DNA from: JAENVU01 sp963801105
GTDB lineage: Bacteria > Actinomycetota > Acidimicrobiia > IMCC26256 > JAENVU01
Assembly (NCBI GenBank): GCA_963801105.1
Contig: CAWDDH010000003.1
Coordinates: forward strand, 2,232,001-2,296,000
Direction: 5' to 3'
DNA: 64,000 nt
Below the pieces are notes generated by a model, which did not search any database, was not told where the DNA came from, and saw only the letters and a list, made by a program, of their open reading frames with translations. This document shows positions 34,622 through 44,269 of the stretch, piece after piece. The position numbers were made by a program, and so were the translations under genes. Each line of letters begins with the position of its first letter. Within the stretch, counting starts at the first letter, position 1.

Positions 34622-36034
34622 ATGACGGTGACGAGCGCCAACTCCGTCGACGGTGCGCCGACGCAGTTGGCGTCGATGGCGACGGAGCGGCTGGAGGCGG
34701 AGGCGGCCACGCTGGCCGGGCATCTGGCGGCGGCGACCTGTCGGTTCCTGGACGTGGTGGCGGAGCTGGACCGGCGGGAGGCGTGGGCCGGCTGGGAGGC
34801 GCGGTCGATGGCGCACTGGGTGTCGTGGAAGTGCGGGGTCGGTCCCCGCGCCGCGCACGAACACGTCCGGGTGGCGCGGGCGCTCGCGGAGCTGCCGGTC
34901 ACGCACCGGGAGTTCGCTCGTGGCCAGCTCTCCTTCTCCAAGGTGCGGGCGCTGACGCGGTTCGTGAGGCCCGATCGGGAGGAGGAGCTCGTCGAGCTCG
35001 CCCGGCACACGACGGCGAACCAGTTGGAGCGGATCGCGCGGGCGCACGGGGCGGCGGGTAGGGCGGCGGATCCGGACCGGTCACGGGCGGCGTTGGATGC
35101 GTCGGGCGTCTCGATGCACTCGAACGAGGACGGCACGGTGACGATCACGGCGCGGCTCCCGGCCGACGTGGCGGCGAAGGCGATGGCCGCGATCGACGCG
35201 GCGGCGGCCGACGTGCCGTTCGACCGGGACCGGGAGGATCCGAACGTGCGGCGCGTGCGGGGGTTCGAGGCCGTCGTCGACGCGTTCCTGGAACCCGATG
35301 CCGACCGCTCCGGGGCGGAGGTGGTCGTCCACGTCGACGCCGAGACGCTGCGTGACGACGTCCCCGGACGTTGTGACCTGGACGGGCTCGCGGTGTCGAC
35401 CGAGGCGGTGCGCCGGCTCGCCTGCGACGGCGGCATCCGGGTCTCGGTCGGATCCGACGGTCCGGGCCTCGACGGCCGGACGCTCGACCTCGGCCGACGC
35501 GCTCGGGTGCCGAACCCGGCGTTGCGCCGGGCGGTCCTCGCTCGGGACGAGGGCCGGTGCCGGTTCCCCGGTTGTACCCAGCGCACCCGGTTGCGCGCCC
35601 ATCACGTCGTGCACTGGGCGCGCGGCGGTCCGACCGATCGGGCCAACCTGATCATGGTGTGTCCGACGCATCACCGGTCGGTCCACGAGGGTGGCTGGCG
35701 GGTGGAGGCCGACGGCCGGGGCGGGTTCGGGTTCGTCGATCCCCGCGGCGCGCTCGTGTCCGAGGTCGTGGTCCCGCCGCCACCCTCCACCGCCGACGCG
35801 ATCGTCGAGACCCACCGGGCGGCCGGGCCGGCGATCACCCCGCAGTCGATCGCGTCACTCTCGGAGGGGGAGCGCCTCGACCTCGACTGGACCATGACCG
35901 CGATCTGGAGCACCCACCCGCCCGAACCCCGACGGTCACTCGACGATGAAAGTGTTCCGCGGAACCCATCAGGGGACGATGAGCGCCCGAGCGTTCCGCG
36001 GAACGGATCAGGGGACGATCAGGACTCGAGGTGA
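34622..36034 (+). CDS. DUF222 / HNH endonuclease (13E12 repeat family)
   Basis: The 470-residue protein has a helical DUF222 domain (about 25-290) followed by an HNH nuclease (about 300-355): RDEGRCRFPGCTQRTRLRAHHVVHW, then NLIMVCPTHHRSVHEGGW. The CxxxxC and CPTHH residues hold a structural metal. The family is multicopy in actinobacteria, including the M. tuberculosis 13E12 repeats. The ATG at 34622 is 6 nt after GGAGG, better than the GTG at 34619. The last 30 residues repeat SVPRNxSGDD because the flanking palindrome is built into the coding end. Confidence 0.9.
   Translation: MTVTSANSVDGAPTQLASMATERLEAEAATLAGHLAAATCRFLDVVAELDRREAWAGWEARSMAHWVSWKCGVGPRAAHEHVRVARALAELPVTHREFARGQLSFSKVRALTRFVRPDREEELVELARHTTANQLERIARAHGAAGRAADPDRSRAALDASGVSMHSNEDGTVTITARLPADVAAKAMAAIDAAAADVPFDRDREDPNVRRVRGFEAVVDAFLEPDADRSGAEVVVHVDAETLRDDVPGRCDLDGLAVSTEAVRRLACDGGIRVSVGSDGPGLDGRTLDLGRRARVPNPALRRAVLARDEGRCRFPGCTQRTRLRAHHVVHWARGGPTDRANLIMVCPTHHRSVHEGGWRVEADGRGGFGFVDPRGALVSEVVVPPPPSTADAIVETHRAAGPAITPQSIASLSEGERLDLDWTMTAIWSTHPPEPRRSLDDESVPRNPSGDDERPSVPRNGSGDDQDSR
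35954..36022 (+). repeat. two direct repeats carrying GTTCCGCGGAAC at the HNH gene 3' end
   Basis: The palindrome GTTCCGCGGAAC occurs at 35954-35965 and 35993-36004. Each copy is followed by an almost identical stretch containing ATCAGGGGACGAT, giving a 39-bp period. The second copy ends 12 bp before the HNH stop. Both lie inside the reading frame. Confidence 0.8.
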
Positions 36035-36043
36035 CCTCGGAGC

Positions 36044-36665
36044 TCAGCCCTCGCACGTGGTGATGGTGAGCGTCGTTCCGGCCGGGCCGGCGTCGTCCAT
36101 CGTGAGGACTGAGGGATCGGCGTCGAGCTGGGTCGCGAAGCGGACCTCGTGCCCAGCGATCGTCGCCCTTGCACCGACGAACGGCTGCCCGGCCAGTGCT
36201 CGGCGCCAGACCTCGTCGGCGTGTCCGTTCACCGCCAGGACGGTGAGGTGGTTCCGCTGGCACGCGTAGTACGAGGCGTCGAGCAACACCCGGGTATTGG
36301 CGAGCGTCGACCAGTCCGGGCTCGGCCTCACACCCGAGGTCGGAGCGTGGGGCTTCGTCGGCTGGGGTCATGGTGATCCTCTTGGTGCGCGCCTGGTGCG
36401 CGAGGTCGGCGTAGGTGGATCGCGCACCGCCCCGCACCGTGAGAACAGCGCCCCACGCGCGGTGTGGACGCGAACCGGGATCGGTCGCGTAGGACGACAG
36501 GTCTGGTGTCGGTCCGGCCAACACCGTCGAGCTCGGCGGGATCACGAAGCCGGCGTCCAGCGGCGCGCGGGCCGCCTCGCCGCGCGAACCATCGCACCCG
36601 AGCGGGATCACGCCGACGAGCAGCACCACCACCACGGTCCACAATCTGGCGATGGCGGCGCTCAC
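36044..36665 (-). pseudogene. small lipoprotein, frameshifted
   Basis: Frame 1 starts at a GTG at 36665, 11 bp after the DUF885 stop and behind AGGAG. It has a hydrophobic signal ending in lipobox PLGC (Cys24) and reads to about ITMTPADEA. The following part, in another frame, runs VRPSPDWSTLANTRVLLDASYYACQ to ITTCEG and stops at 36044. Removing one base near 36360 gives a 206-residue protein with two Cys in the C-terminal half. I recognise no domain. The alternative is two unrelated small ORFs, but the shared direction and lipoprotein start favour one gene. Confidence 0.55.
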
Positions 36666-36676
36666 GCTCAGGACTC

Positions 36677-38362
36677 CTAGTACCGGGCCATCTCGGCGCG
36701 GAACTGGTCGAGGCCCATGGAGCCGAGGTCGAGGGCGTGGCGGTGCCAGTCCTTGAGGTCGAACGCGGATCCCTTGCGCGCCTTGGCGTCCGCCCGGCAC
36801 TCGAGCCAGACCCGCTCGCCCACCTTGTAGGAGATCGCCTGGCCGGGGATGCCGAGGTAGCGGTCCACCTCCGAGCGCATGAACTGCTCGGGGAACATCG
36901 CGCGGCTGATCACGAACGGGAGCGCGAGCTCGGGCGTCCAGCGCTCACCCGGATGGTAGGACTCGCCCGCCGGGATCGGCAGCTCGAGGTGCATGCCGAT
37001 GTCGACGATCACGCGCACCGCGCGCATCGCCTGCGCGCGGAGCATGCCCAGCTCGTAGTCGGGGTTCTCGAGGTAGCCGAGCTCGCCCATGAGCCGCTCG
37101 GCGTAGAGCGCCCAGCCCTCGCCGTGGCCGGAGGTCCATGCGAGCAGCCGCTGGAACCGGGTGAGCTGGTCCGCGAGGTAGCGCACCTGCGCGACCTGGA
37201 GGTGATGGCCGGGGACGCCCTCGTGGTAGCAGATCGACACTTCGCCCCAGAGCGGGAAGCGGGTGTTGCCGAGCGTCGGATACCAGGTGCGGCCCGGCCG
37301 GCTGAAGTCCTCCGACGGCCCGGTGTAGTACATCGCCGAGGCACCACCGGGTGGGGCGATCATGGCCTCCACGTGTTGCACGGGTTCGGGGATGTCGAAG
37401 TGGACGCCGTTCAGCTCGCTGATCGTGCGGTCCATCAGGTCCTGGAGCCAGGCGCGCAGGTTGTCCTCGCCCTCGATCGCCCGGGCGGGGTCGGTCTCGA
37501 GCAGCTCGATCACCTCGCCGACGGACGAGTTCGGGAGGATGCGCGCCGCGACCTGACCGATCGCGTGCTCGATGCGAGCCAGCTCGTCCCACCCCCACTG
37601 GTAGGTCTCGTGGAGGTCGAGCGTCGTGCCGTTCCACACGCGGGCCTTGGTCGCGTAGCGCTCCTCGCCGACGGGGTCGCGCTCGTCGGCGTGCGGTGAG
37701 TACTCCGACGTGAGGTAGCGGGCGAAGGCGTCGAGCGCCGCGGTCGCGTGCGCGGCGCGGTCGCGCACGGTGGCCGCGAGCGAGGGCCCCCCGACACCCG
37801 ACGCCTCGACCTGGTCCGCCAGCGCCTCGAAGTACGGACGGGTCCGGTCGGCATCCGTGCCCGCCCAGACCTCGACCTGCTGGATCGTGCCCACCACCTG
37901 GCGGCGCGCCGCCACGAGCCCCTGGGCGATCCCCTCGGTGTACGCGGCCTGCAGCGTGCCGAGGCACTCGGGCACCCGCGCCATGCGCGCCGCGATCGTC
38001 GCCCAGTCGGCCTCCGTCTCGGTCGGGAGCAGGTCGAAAGCCTCCCGGACCTCCTGCGCGCTGGAGCCGAGCACCGCGATCGAACGCAGGTGCTCACCCA
38101 TCTCGTGCAGCAGCACCGAGGTCTCGAGGCGCTCGCGCATGACTCCGGCGGCGACCCGGTCGGCGTCGGAGGTGATCTCGGTCGCGTCGAGCGCGCGCAG
38201 GGTGGCGCGGTCGTGCTCGGCGCGCTCGTCGGCCGCGTCGGGGGAGAAGTCGGTCAGCTCGTCGTCGTGACCGGTGATCCCGGCGCCGGTGGCGCCGATG
38301 GGATCGAGCCGGGCATACGCCGCGACGTAGGACTCGGACAGGGCATCGATCGCATTCGTCAC
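36677..38362 (-). CDS. DUF885 family metallohydrolase
   Basis: The 561-residue protein contains the DUF885 zinc signature CYHEGVPGHHLQVAQ (HExxxxH type) and the conserved late region WALYAERLMGELG. DUF885 proteins are M3-like putative peptidases, mostly uncharacterised. No signal peptide is seen. The GTG at 38362 follows GAGGAGGG by 6 nt. TAGCGT on the minus strand at 38385-38390 may be its -10, overlapping the divergent EttA promoter. The lipoprotein gene follows after 11 bp. Confidence 0.88.
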   Translation of the reverse strand: MTNAIDALSESYVAAYARLDPIGATGAGITGHDDELTDFSPDAADERAEHDRATLRALDATEITSDADRVAAGVMRERLETSVLLHEMGEHLRSIAVLGSSAQEVREAFDLLPTETEADWATIAARMARVPECLGTLQAAYTEGIAQGLVAARRQVVGTIQQVEVWAGTDADRTRPYFEALADQVEASGVGGPSLAATVRDRAAHATAALDAFARYLTSEYSPHADERDPVGEERYATKARVWNGTTLDLHETYQWGWDELARIEHAIGQVAARILPNSSVGEVIELLETDPARAIEGEDNLRAWLQDLMDRTISELNGVHFDIPEPVQHVEAMIAPPGGASAMYYTGPSEDFSRPGRTWYPTLGNTRFPLWGEVSICYHEGVPGHHLQVAQVRYLADQLTRFQRLLAWTSGHGEGWALYAERLMGELGYLENPDYELGMLRAQAMRAVRVIVDIGMHLELPIPAGESYHPGERWTPELALPFVISRAMFPEQFMRSEVDRYLGIPGQAISYKVGERVWLECRADAKARKGSAFDLKDWHRHALDLGSMGLDQFRAEMARY

Positions 38363-38388
38363 TTCGGTCCCTCCTCGGTGGCGCACGC

Positions 38389-38394
38389 TACCGT
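38389..38394 (+). promoter_or_regulatory. TACCGT -10-like box, leaderless-type promoter
   Basis: TACCGT ends 7 nt before the EttA GTG at 38402. The reverse strand of the same spot reads TAGCGT and may serve the DUF885 gene. Confidence 0.5.
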
Positions 38395-38401
38395 CGGCCC
38401 C

Positions 38402-40098
<1,697 letters not shown>

Positions 40099-40102
<4 letters not shown>

Positions 40103-41286
40103 CGGGCCTGGAGCTCACGCCCGAGAAGGTCGTCGCGGGCGGGGAGGCCCTCGCACGCGACCCCGACGGGCGCGTGGTGCTGATCGAGGGGGCGATCCCC
40201 GGCGAGGCGGTGCGCGTCGAGATCACGACGGCGAAGAAGTCCTTCGCACGGGCGCGCGTCGTCGAGGTGCTCGAGCGGTCGCCCGACCGCACGACGCCGC
40301 CCTGCCGCCACGTGATGGCCGGCTGTGGCGGCTGCGAGTGGCAGCACATCCTCCCGGCCGCGCAACGCCGCCTGCGCCGGGACATCGTGGTCGACGCGCT
40401 CAGCCGCATCGCCAAGCTTCCCGACGCGGACACCCTCGTCGCCGAGCCCGTCGTCCTCGCGGACGAGGACTTCCGGACCTCGATCCGGGTGTTGATCCGC
40501 AAGGGACGTCCCGCGTTCCGGCGGGCGAGCTCGCACGACCCGGTGCTCGTCGACTCCTGCCTCGTCGCCCACCCGCTGCTGGACGCGCTGATCCAGCGCG
40601 TGTCCTTCGACGGCGTCACCGAGGCCGAGCTGCGCTGCGGGACCCGCACCGGCGAGCGGCTCGTCATCGCCTACCCGACGACCCGGTACCTGACCTTGCC
40701 CGAGGACGTCGTCGGCATCGGCGCCGACGAGCTCGAGCGCGGTGCCAACGCGGTGTTCGCGGAGGAGGCGGCCGGGCGCCGCTGGCGCATCTCGGCGACA
40801 TCGTTCTTCCAGACGCGCACCGACGGTGCCGACGTCCTCGCGGCGGCGGTCGCGGCCGCGGTGCCCGACGACGCGGTGTCGGTCGTGGACCTCTACGCCG
40901 GGGTCGGCCTGTTCGCCGGCACCGTCGCGCGGAAGGGCCGCTCGGTGGTGGCGGTCGAGGGGAATCCCGCCGCGGCCAAGGACGCCAAGCGCAACCTCAC
41001 CGGGCTCGACGTCCGGGTCGAGCGTGGCGACGTCGGGCGTTGGGATCCGACCCCCGCCGACGTCGTGATCGCGGACCCGAGCCGGGCCGGGTTGGGCGCC
41101 GACATCGTGCCGCGGATCGCGCGCACCGGCGCGGGCCGGGTCGTGCTCGTGGCGTGCGACGCGGCCGCGCTCGGGCGCGACGTCGGGCTGCTCGCCGGCG
41201 AGGGATACCGGCTGACGAGCGCCACGCCGATCGACCTCTTCTCCCACACGAGCCACGTCGAGGTGGTCGCGGTGCTGGATCGGTGA
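40099..41286 (+). CDS. TrmA/RumA-type RNA (uracil-5-)-methyltransferase
   Basis: The 395-residue protein has an N-terminal TRAM-like domain, a four-cysteine cluster region CRHVMAGCGGCEWQH with a later Cys (VDSCL), a SAM motif VVDLYAGVGLFAGTVA, and a catalytic-Cys region VLVACDAAALGRDV in place of the usual SCNPATLARD. The family methylates uracil-5 in 23S rRNA or tRNA. The GTG start overlaps the EttA stop, so two translation-related genes are coupled. The altered catalytic loop leaves the exact target open. Confidence 0.88.
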
Positions 41287-41304
41287 GGGCTCCGGGGCCC
41301 TTGG

Positions 41305-41310
41305 TACCGT
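41305..41310 (+). promoter_or_regulatory. TACCGT -10 box for fumC, with leader
   Basis: TACCGT lies 25 nt before the fumC ATG. The roughly 20-nt leader contains AGGGGGAG just upstream of the ATG. Confidence 0.45.
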
Positions 41311-41335
41311 CGTCCGCCTGATCGAAGGGGGAGCA

Positions 41336-42736
41336 ATGGAGCCGACCGAGACCGAGCGGGTCGAGACCGACAGCATGGGCCCGATCCTCGTGGCGAAGGA
41401 CCGCTACTGGGGCGCGCAGACCGAGCGGTCGCTGCACCACTTCTCGGTCGCGGACGACCACATGCCGACCGCGGTGATCCGCTCGATGGCGGTGTTGAAG
41501 AAGGCGGCTGCGCTCGTCAACCGCGACCTGGGCAAGCTCTCGGACGATCGCTGCGCGCCGATCGTCGCCGCGGCCGACGAGGTCATCGCCGGCTCGCTCG
41601 CGGACCACTTCCCCCTGTTCGTGTGGCAGACCGGTTCGGGCACCCAGACGAACATGAACGTCAACGAGGTCATCTCCAACCGGGCGATCGAGCTCACGGG
41701 CGGTGAGCTCGGGTCGAAGTCCCCGGTCCACCCGAACGACCACGTGAACATGAGCCAGTCGTCGAACGACACGTTCCCGACGGCCATGAACGTCGCCGCG
41801 GTCGAGGAGGTGCTGCGCCGCCTGATCCCGTCGGTGCGGGAGCTGCGCGACGCGCTCGACCAGCGGGCGCGCGACTTCGCCGACATCGTGAAGATCGGCC
41901 GCACGCACCTGCAGGACGCGGTACCGCTGACCCTCGGGCAGGAGTTCTCCGGCTACGTCGCCCAGCTCGACGCCGACCTGCTCCGGATCGAGGAGTCGCT
42001 CGACGGGCTCTACGACCTCGCGATCGGCGGCACGGCCGTCGGGACCGGGCTCAACACCCACCCGGAGTTCGCCGAGCGCGCCGCGGCGAAGATCGCCGAG
42101 CTCACCGGCCTGGCGTTCCGGTCGGCCCCGAACAAGTTCGCCGCGCTCGCGTCACACGACGACCTCGTGTTCGCGCACGGCGCGGTCCGCACGCTCGCGG
42201 TGAGCCTCATGAAGATCGCGAACGACGTGCGCTGGCTGGGCTCGGGCCCCCGGGCCGGGCTCGGCGAGCTCCTGCTGCCGGAGAACGAGCCGGGGAGCTC
42301 GATCATGCCCGGCAAGGTGAACCCCACGCAGTCCGAGGCGCTCACGATGTGCTGCATCCAGGTGTTCGCCAACGACACCGCAGTCGGCTTCGCCGGCTCG
42401 CAGGGCAACTTCGAGCTCAACGTCTTCAAGCCGGTGATGATCTTCAACTTCCTGCACTCGGTGGACCTGCTCACCGACTCGTGCCGGAACTTCCGCGAGT
42501 TCTGCGTCGACGGGCTCGAGCCGAACCTCCCGCGCATCCGCCAGTACGTGGACGAGTCGCTCATGGTCGTCACCGCGCTGAACCCGGTGATCGGCTACGA
42601 CGCCGCGGCCGCCATCGCGAAGAAGGCGCACAAGGACGGCACCACCTTGCGCGAGGCGGCGATGACGCTCGGCGCGATCTCGGCCGAGGACTTCGATCGC
42701 GTCGTCCGACCCGAGCACATGATCGCCCCGGAGTAG
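41336..42736 (+). CDS. fumC: class II fumarate hydratase
   Basis: The 466-residue enzyme has WGAQTERSLHHF near its start, TGSGTQTNMNVNEV, HPNDHVNMSQSSNDTFPTAM (with substrate-site residues), and the family signature GSSIMPGKVNPTQSEA at about 320-335. It interconverts fumarate and malate in the TCA cycle without iron. The length is typical of FumC. The downstream SDR starts 2 bp after the stop. Confidence 0.96.
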   Translation: MEPTETERVETDSMGPILVAKDRYWGAQTERSLHHFSVADDHMPTAVIRSMAVLKKAAALVNRDLGKLSDDRCAPIVAAADEVIAGSLADHFPLFVWQTGSGTQTNMNVNEVISNRAIELTGGELGSKSPVHPNDHVNMSQSSNDTFPTAMNVAAVEEVLRRLIPSVRELRDALDQRARDFADIVKIGRTHLQDAVPLTLGQEFSGYVAQLDADLLRIEESLDGLYDLAIGGTAVGTGLNTHPEFAERAAAKIAELTGLAFRSAPNKFAALASHDDLVFAHGAVRTLAVSLMKIANDVRWLGSGPRAGLGELLLPENEPGSSIMPGKVNPTQSEALTMCCIQVFANDTAVGFAGSQGNFELNVFKPVMIFNFLHSVDLLTDSCRNFREFCVDGLEPNLPRIRQYVDESLMVVTALNPVIGYDAAAAIAKKAHKDGTTLREAAMTLGAISAEDFDRVVRPEHMIAPE

Positions 42737-42738
42737 GC

Positions 42739-43533
42739 GTGCAGGTCGCCGGCGTCCACGCCCTCGTCACGGGAGGCTCCCAGGGGATCGGGCTCGAGAC
42801 GGCGCGGCTGCTCGCGGCGAAGGGCGCGCGGGTGTCGCTCCTGGCCCGCCGGGCGGACCTGCTCGAGTCGGCCGCGACCGCGATCGGCGGCGCGACCTGG
42901 GCTCCGGCCGACGTGACCGATCCCGATGCCGTCGACACCGCACTCGCGACCTTGACCGGCGCGCAGGGACCGGTCGACCTCCTGGTCAGCTCGGCCGGGG
43001 CCTCGCACCCGGCCTACTTCGAGCAGATGGGCCTCGACGACTTCCACCGCCAGATGGATCTGATCTACTTCGGCACGCTCCACCCGATCCGTGCCGTGCT
43101 CCCCGCGATGCTCGAGCGGGGGAGTGGGGGACTGGTGGGCATCGCGTCGACCGCGGCGCTGCTCGGCGTGTTCGGCTTCGGGGCCTACGCGCCGCCCAAG
43201 TACGCGGTGCGGGGGCTCATGGCCACCCTGCACGCCGAGTTCGCCGACCGGGGCATCTATGCCGCGTGCGTGTTCCCGCCCGACACCCTCACCCCCGGGC
43301 TCGAGGCCGAGAACCTGATCAAGCCACCCGAGACGGCGGCCGTCTCCGCGGGCGTCAAGCCGCGGACCGCGGCGACCGTCGCCGCCTCGATCGTGGCCGG
43401 GATCGAGAAGGGGAAGCGGATCATCACCGCGGACCCCGGTACCGCGGCGCTCGCCAAGGGCGGCGCGCCGGTGGCCGCGTTCGCCGACCGGCAGATGGCC
43501 GCCACCCTGCGCAAGCTCCGGAGACACTCCTAG
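42739..43533 (+). CDS. SDR family protein, 3-ketosphinganine reductase-like
   Basis: The 264-residue SDR has TGGSQGIGLETARLL, a basic LARRAD after beta2 (NADPH preference), SSAGASHPAYFEQM, catalytic Ser in GIASTAALLG and the YAPPK Tyr/Lys. FPPDTLTPGLEAEN downstream is the pattern of 3-ketodihydrosphingosine reductases. Bacterial members may instead reduce other long-chain ketones. The GTG start lies 2 bp after fumC; CGGAG overlapping the fumC stop may serve as its ribosome-binding site. Confidence 0.82.
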   Translation: MQVAGVHALVTGGSQGIGLETARLLAAKGARVSLLARRADLLESAATAIGGATWAPADVTDPDAVDTALATLTGAQGPVDLLVSSAGASHPAYFEQMGLDDFHRQMDLIYFGTLHPIRAVLPAMLERGSGGLVGIASTAALLGVFGFGAYAPPKYAVRGLMATLHAEFADRGIYAACVFPPDTLTPGLEAENLIKPPETAAVSAGVKPRTAATVAASIVAGIEKGKRIITADPGTAALAKGGAPVAAFADRQMAATLRKLRRHS

Positions 43534-43590
43534 AATGCCGCGGCTCGCGCCTTGCACGCGACCCCCGACGCCAGACCAGGAGAGACCGCC

Positions 43591-44082
43591 ATGGCCTTCT
43601 ACGACCACTCGGTGACCGCGCTCGACGGCGGGCCCGCTTCGCTTGCCGACCAGAAGGGCAAGGCCGTTCTCGTCGTCAACGTGGCGTCCAAGTGCGGGCT
43701 GACCCCCCAGTACGAGGGGCTCCAGAAGCTGTACGACACCTACGGCGACCGCGGGTTCACCATCCTGGGATTCCCGTGCAACCAGTTCCTCGAGCAGGAG
43801 CCCGGCACGGCGGAGGAGATCCAGCAGTTCTGCAGCGTCAACTACGGCGTGACGTTCCCGCTCATGGCCAAGATCGAGGTCAACGGCGACGGCAGGGACC
43901 CGCTCTACGCCGAGCTCGAGGAGACGCCCGATGTCGCCGACGGACACACGGGCGACATCCGCTGGAACTTCGAGAAGTTCCTCGTCAGCCCCGAGGGTGA
44001 GGTCGTCGGCCGGTTCAACCCCGCGGTCACCCCTGAGGACCCCGCCCTCGTCTCGGCCATCGAGGCCCAACTGCCTGCCTAG
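43591..44082 (+). CDS. glutathione peroxidase family protein (Cys type)
   Basis: The 163-residue thioredoxin-fold peroxidase has the active-site Cys in NVASKCGLTPQYEGLQ, then GFPCNQFLEQEPG with Gln and a possible resolving Cys, and WNFEKFLVSPEGEVV with the catalytic Trp and Asn. Bacterial Cys-GPx enzymes usually use thioredoxin to reduce lipid or hydrogen peroxides. AGGAGAG precedes the ATG. TAGAAT at 43532-43537 may be its -10. A 187-bp intergenic region with the lon operator follows. Confidence 0.93.
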   Translation: MAFYDHSVTALDGGPASLADQKGKAVLVVNVASKCGLTPQYEGLQKLYDTYGDRGFTILGFPCNQFLEQEPGTAEEIQQFCSVNYGVTFPLMAKIEVNGDGRDPLYAELEETPDVADGHTGDIRWNFEKFLVSPEGEVVGRFNPAVTPEDPALVSAIEAQLPA

Positions 44083-44147
44083 TTGATGGTCGCTCCGCTC
44101 GCCTCCGGGGGTACCCCTCCGGCGGCCCTGCGGGCACGCTCCACGAC

Positions 44148-44175
44148 TGCTCGCCTCCGCTGCGCTCCGGCTCGG
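44148..44175 (-). repeat. 28-nt dispersed repeat, copy 2 (inverted)
   Basis: Read on the minus strand this matches 18563-18590 at 27 of 28 positions. It lies between the GPx gene and lon. A perfect GGGGTACCCC palindrome occurs just upstream, at about 44107-44116. Confidence 0.6.
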
Positions 44176-44232
44176 GGCGTGAGGTGTGAAAACTGAGGTG
44201 GGAGGTCGGGAATAGCCGGCACCGGTCCAGAG

Positions 44233-44251
44233 TTGAGTCCGTTGCACTCAA
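44233..44251 (+). promoter_or_regulatory. HAIR operator (HspR binding site) upstream of lon
   Basis: TTGAGT-N7-ACTCAA matches the HspR-associated inverted repeat consensus CTTGAGT-N7-ACTCAAG at 12 of its 14 defined bases, missing only the outermost pair. It ends 18 nt before the lon ATG. HspR repression of lon through HAIR is known in Streptomyces. Confidence 0.85.
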
Positions 44252-44269
44252 TTCGACTGGAGTCCCGAC

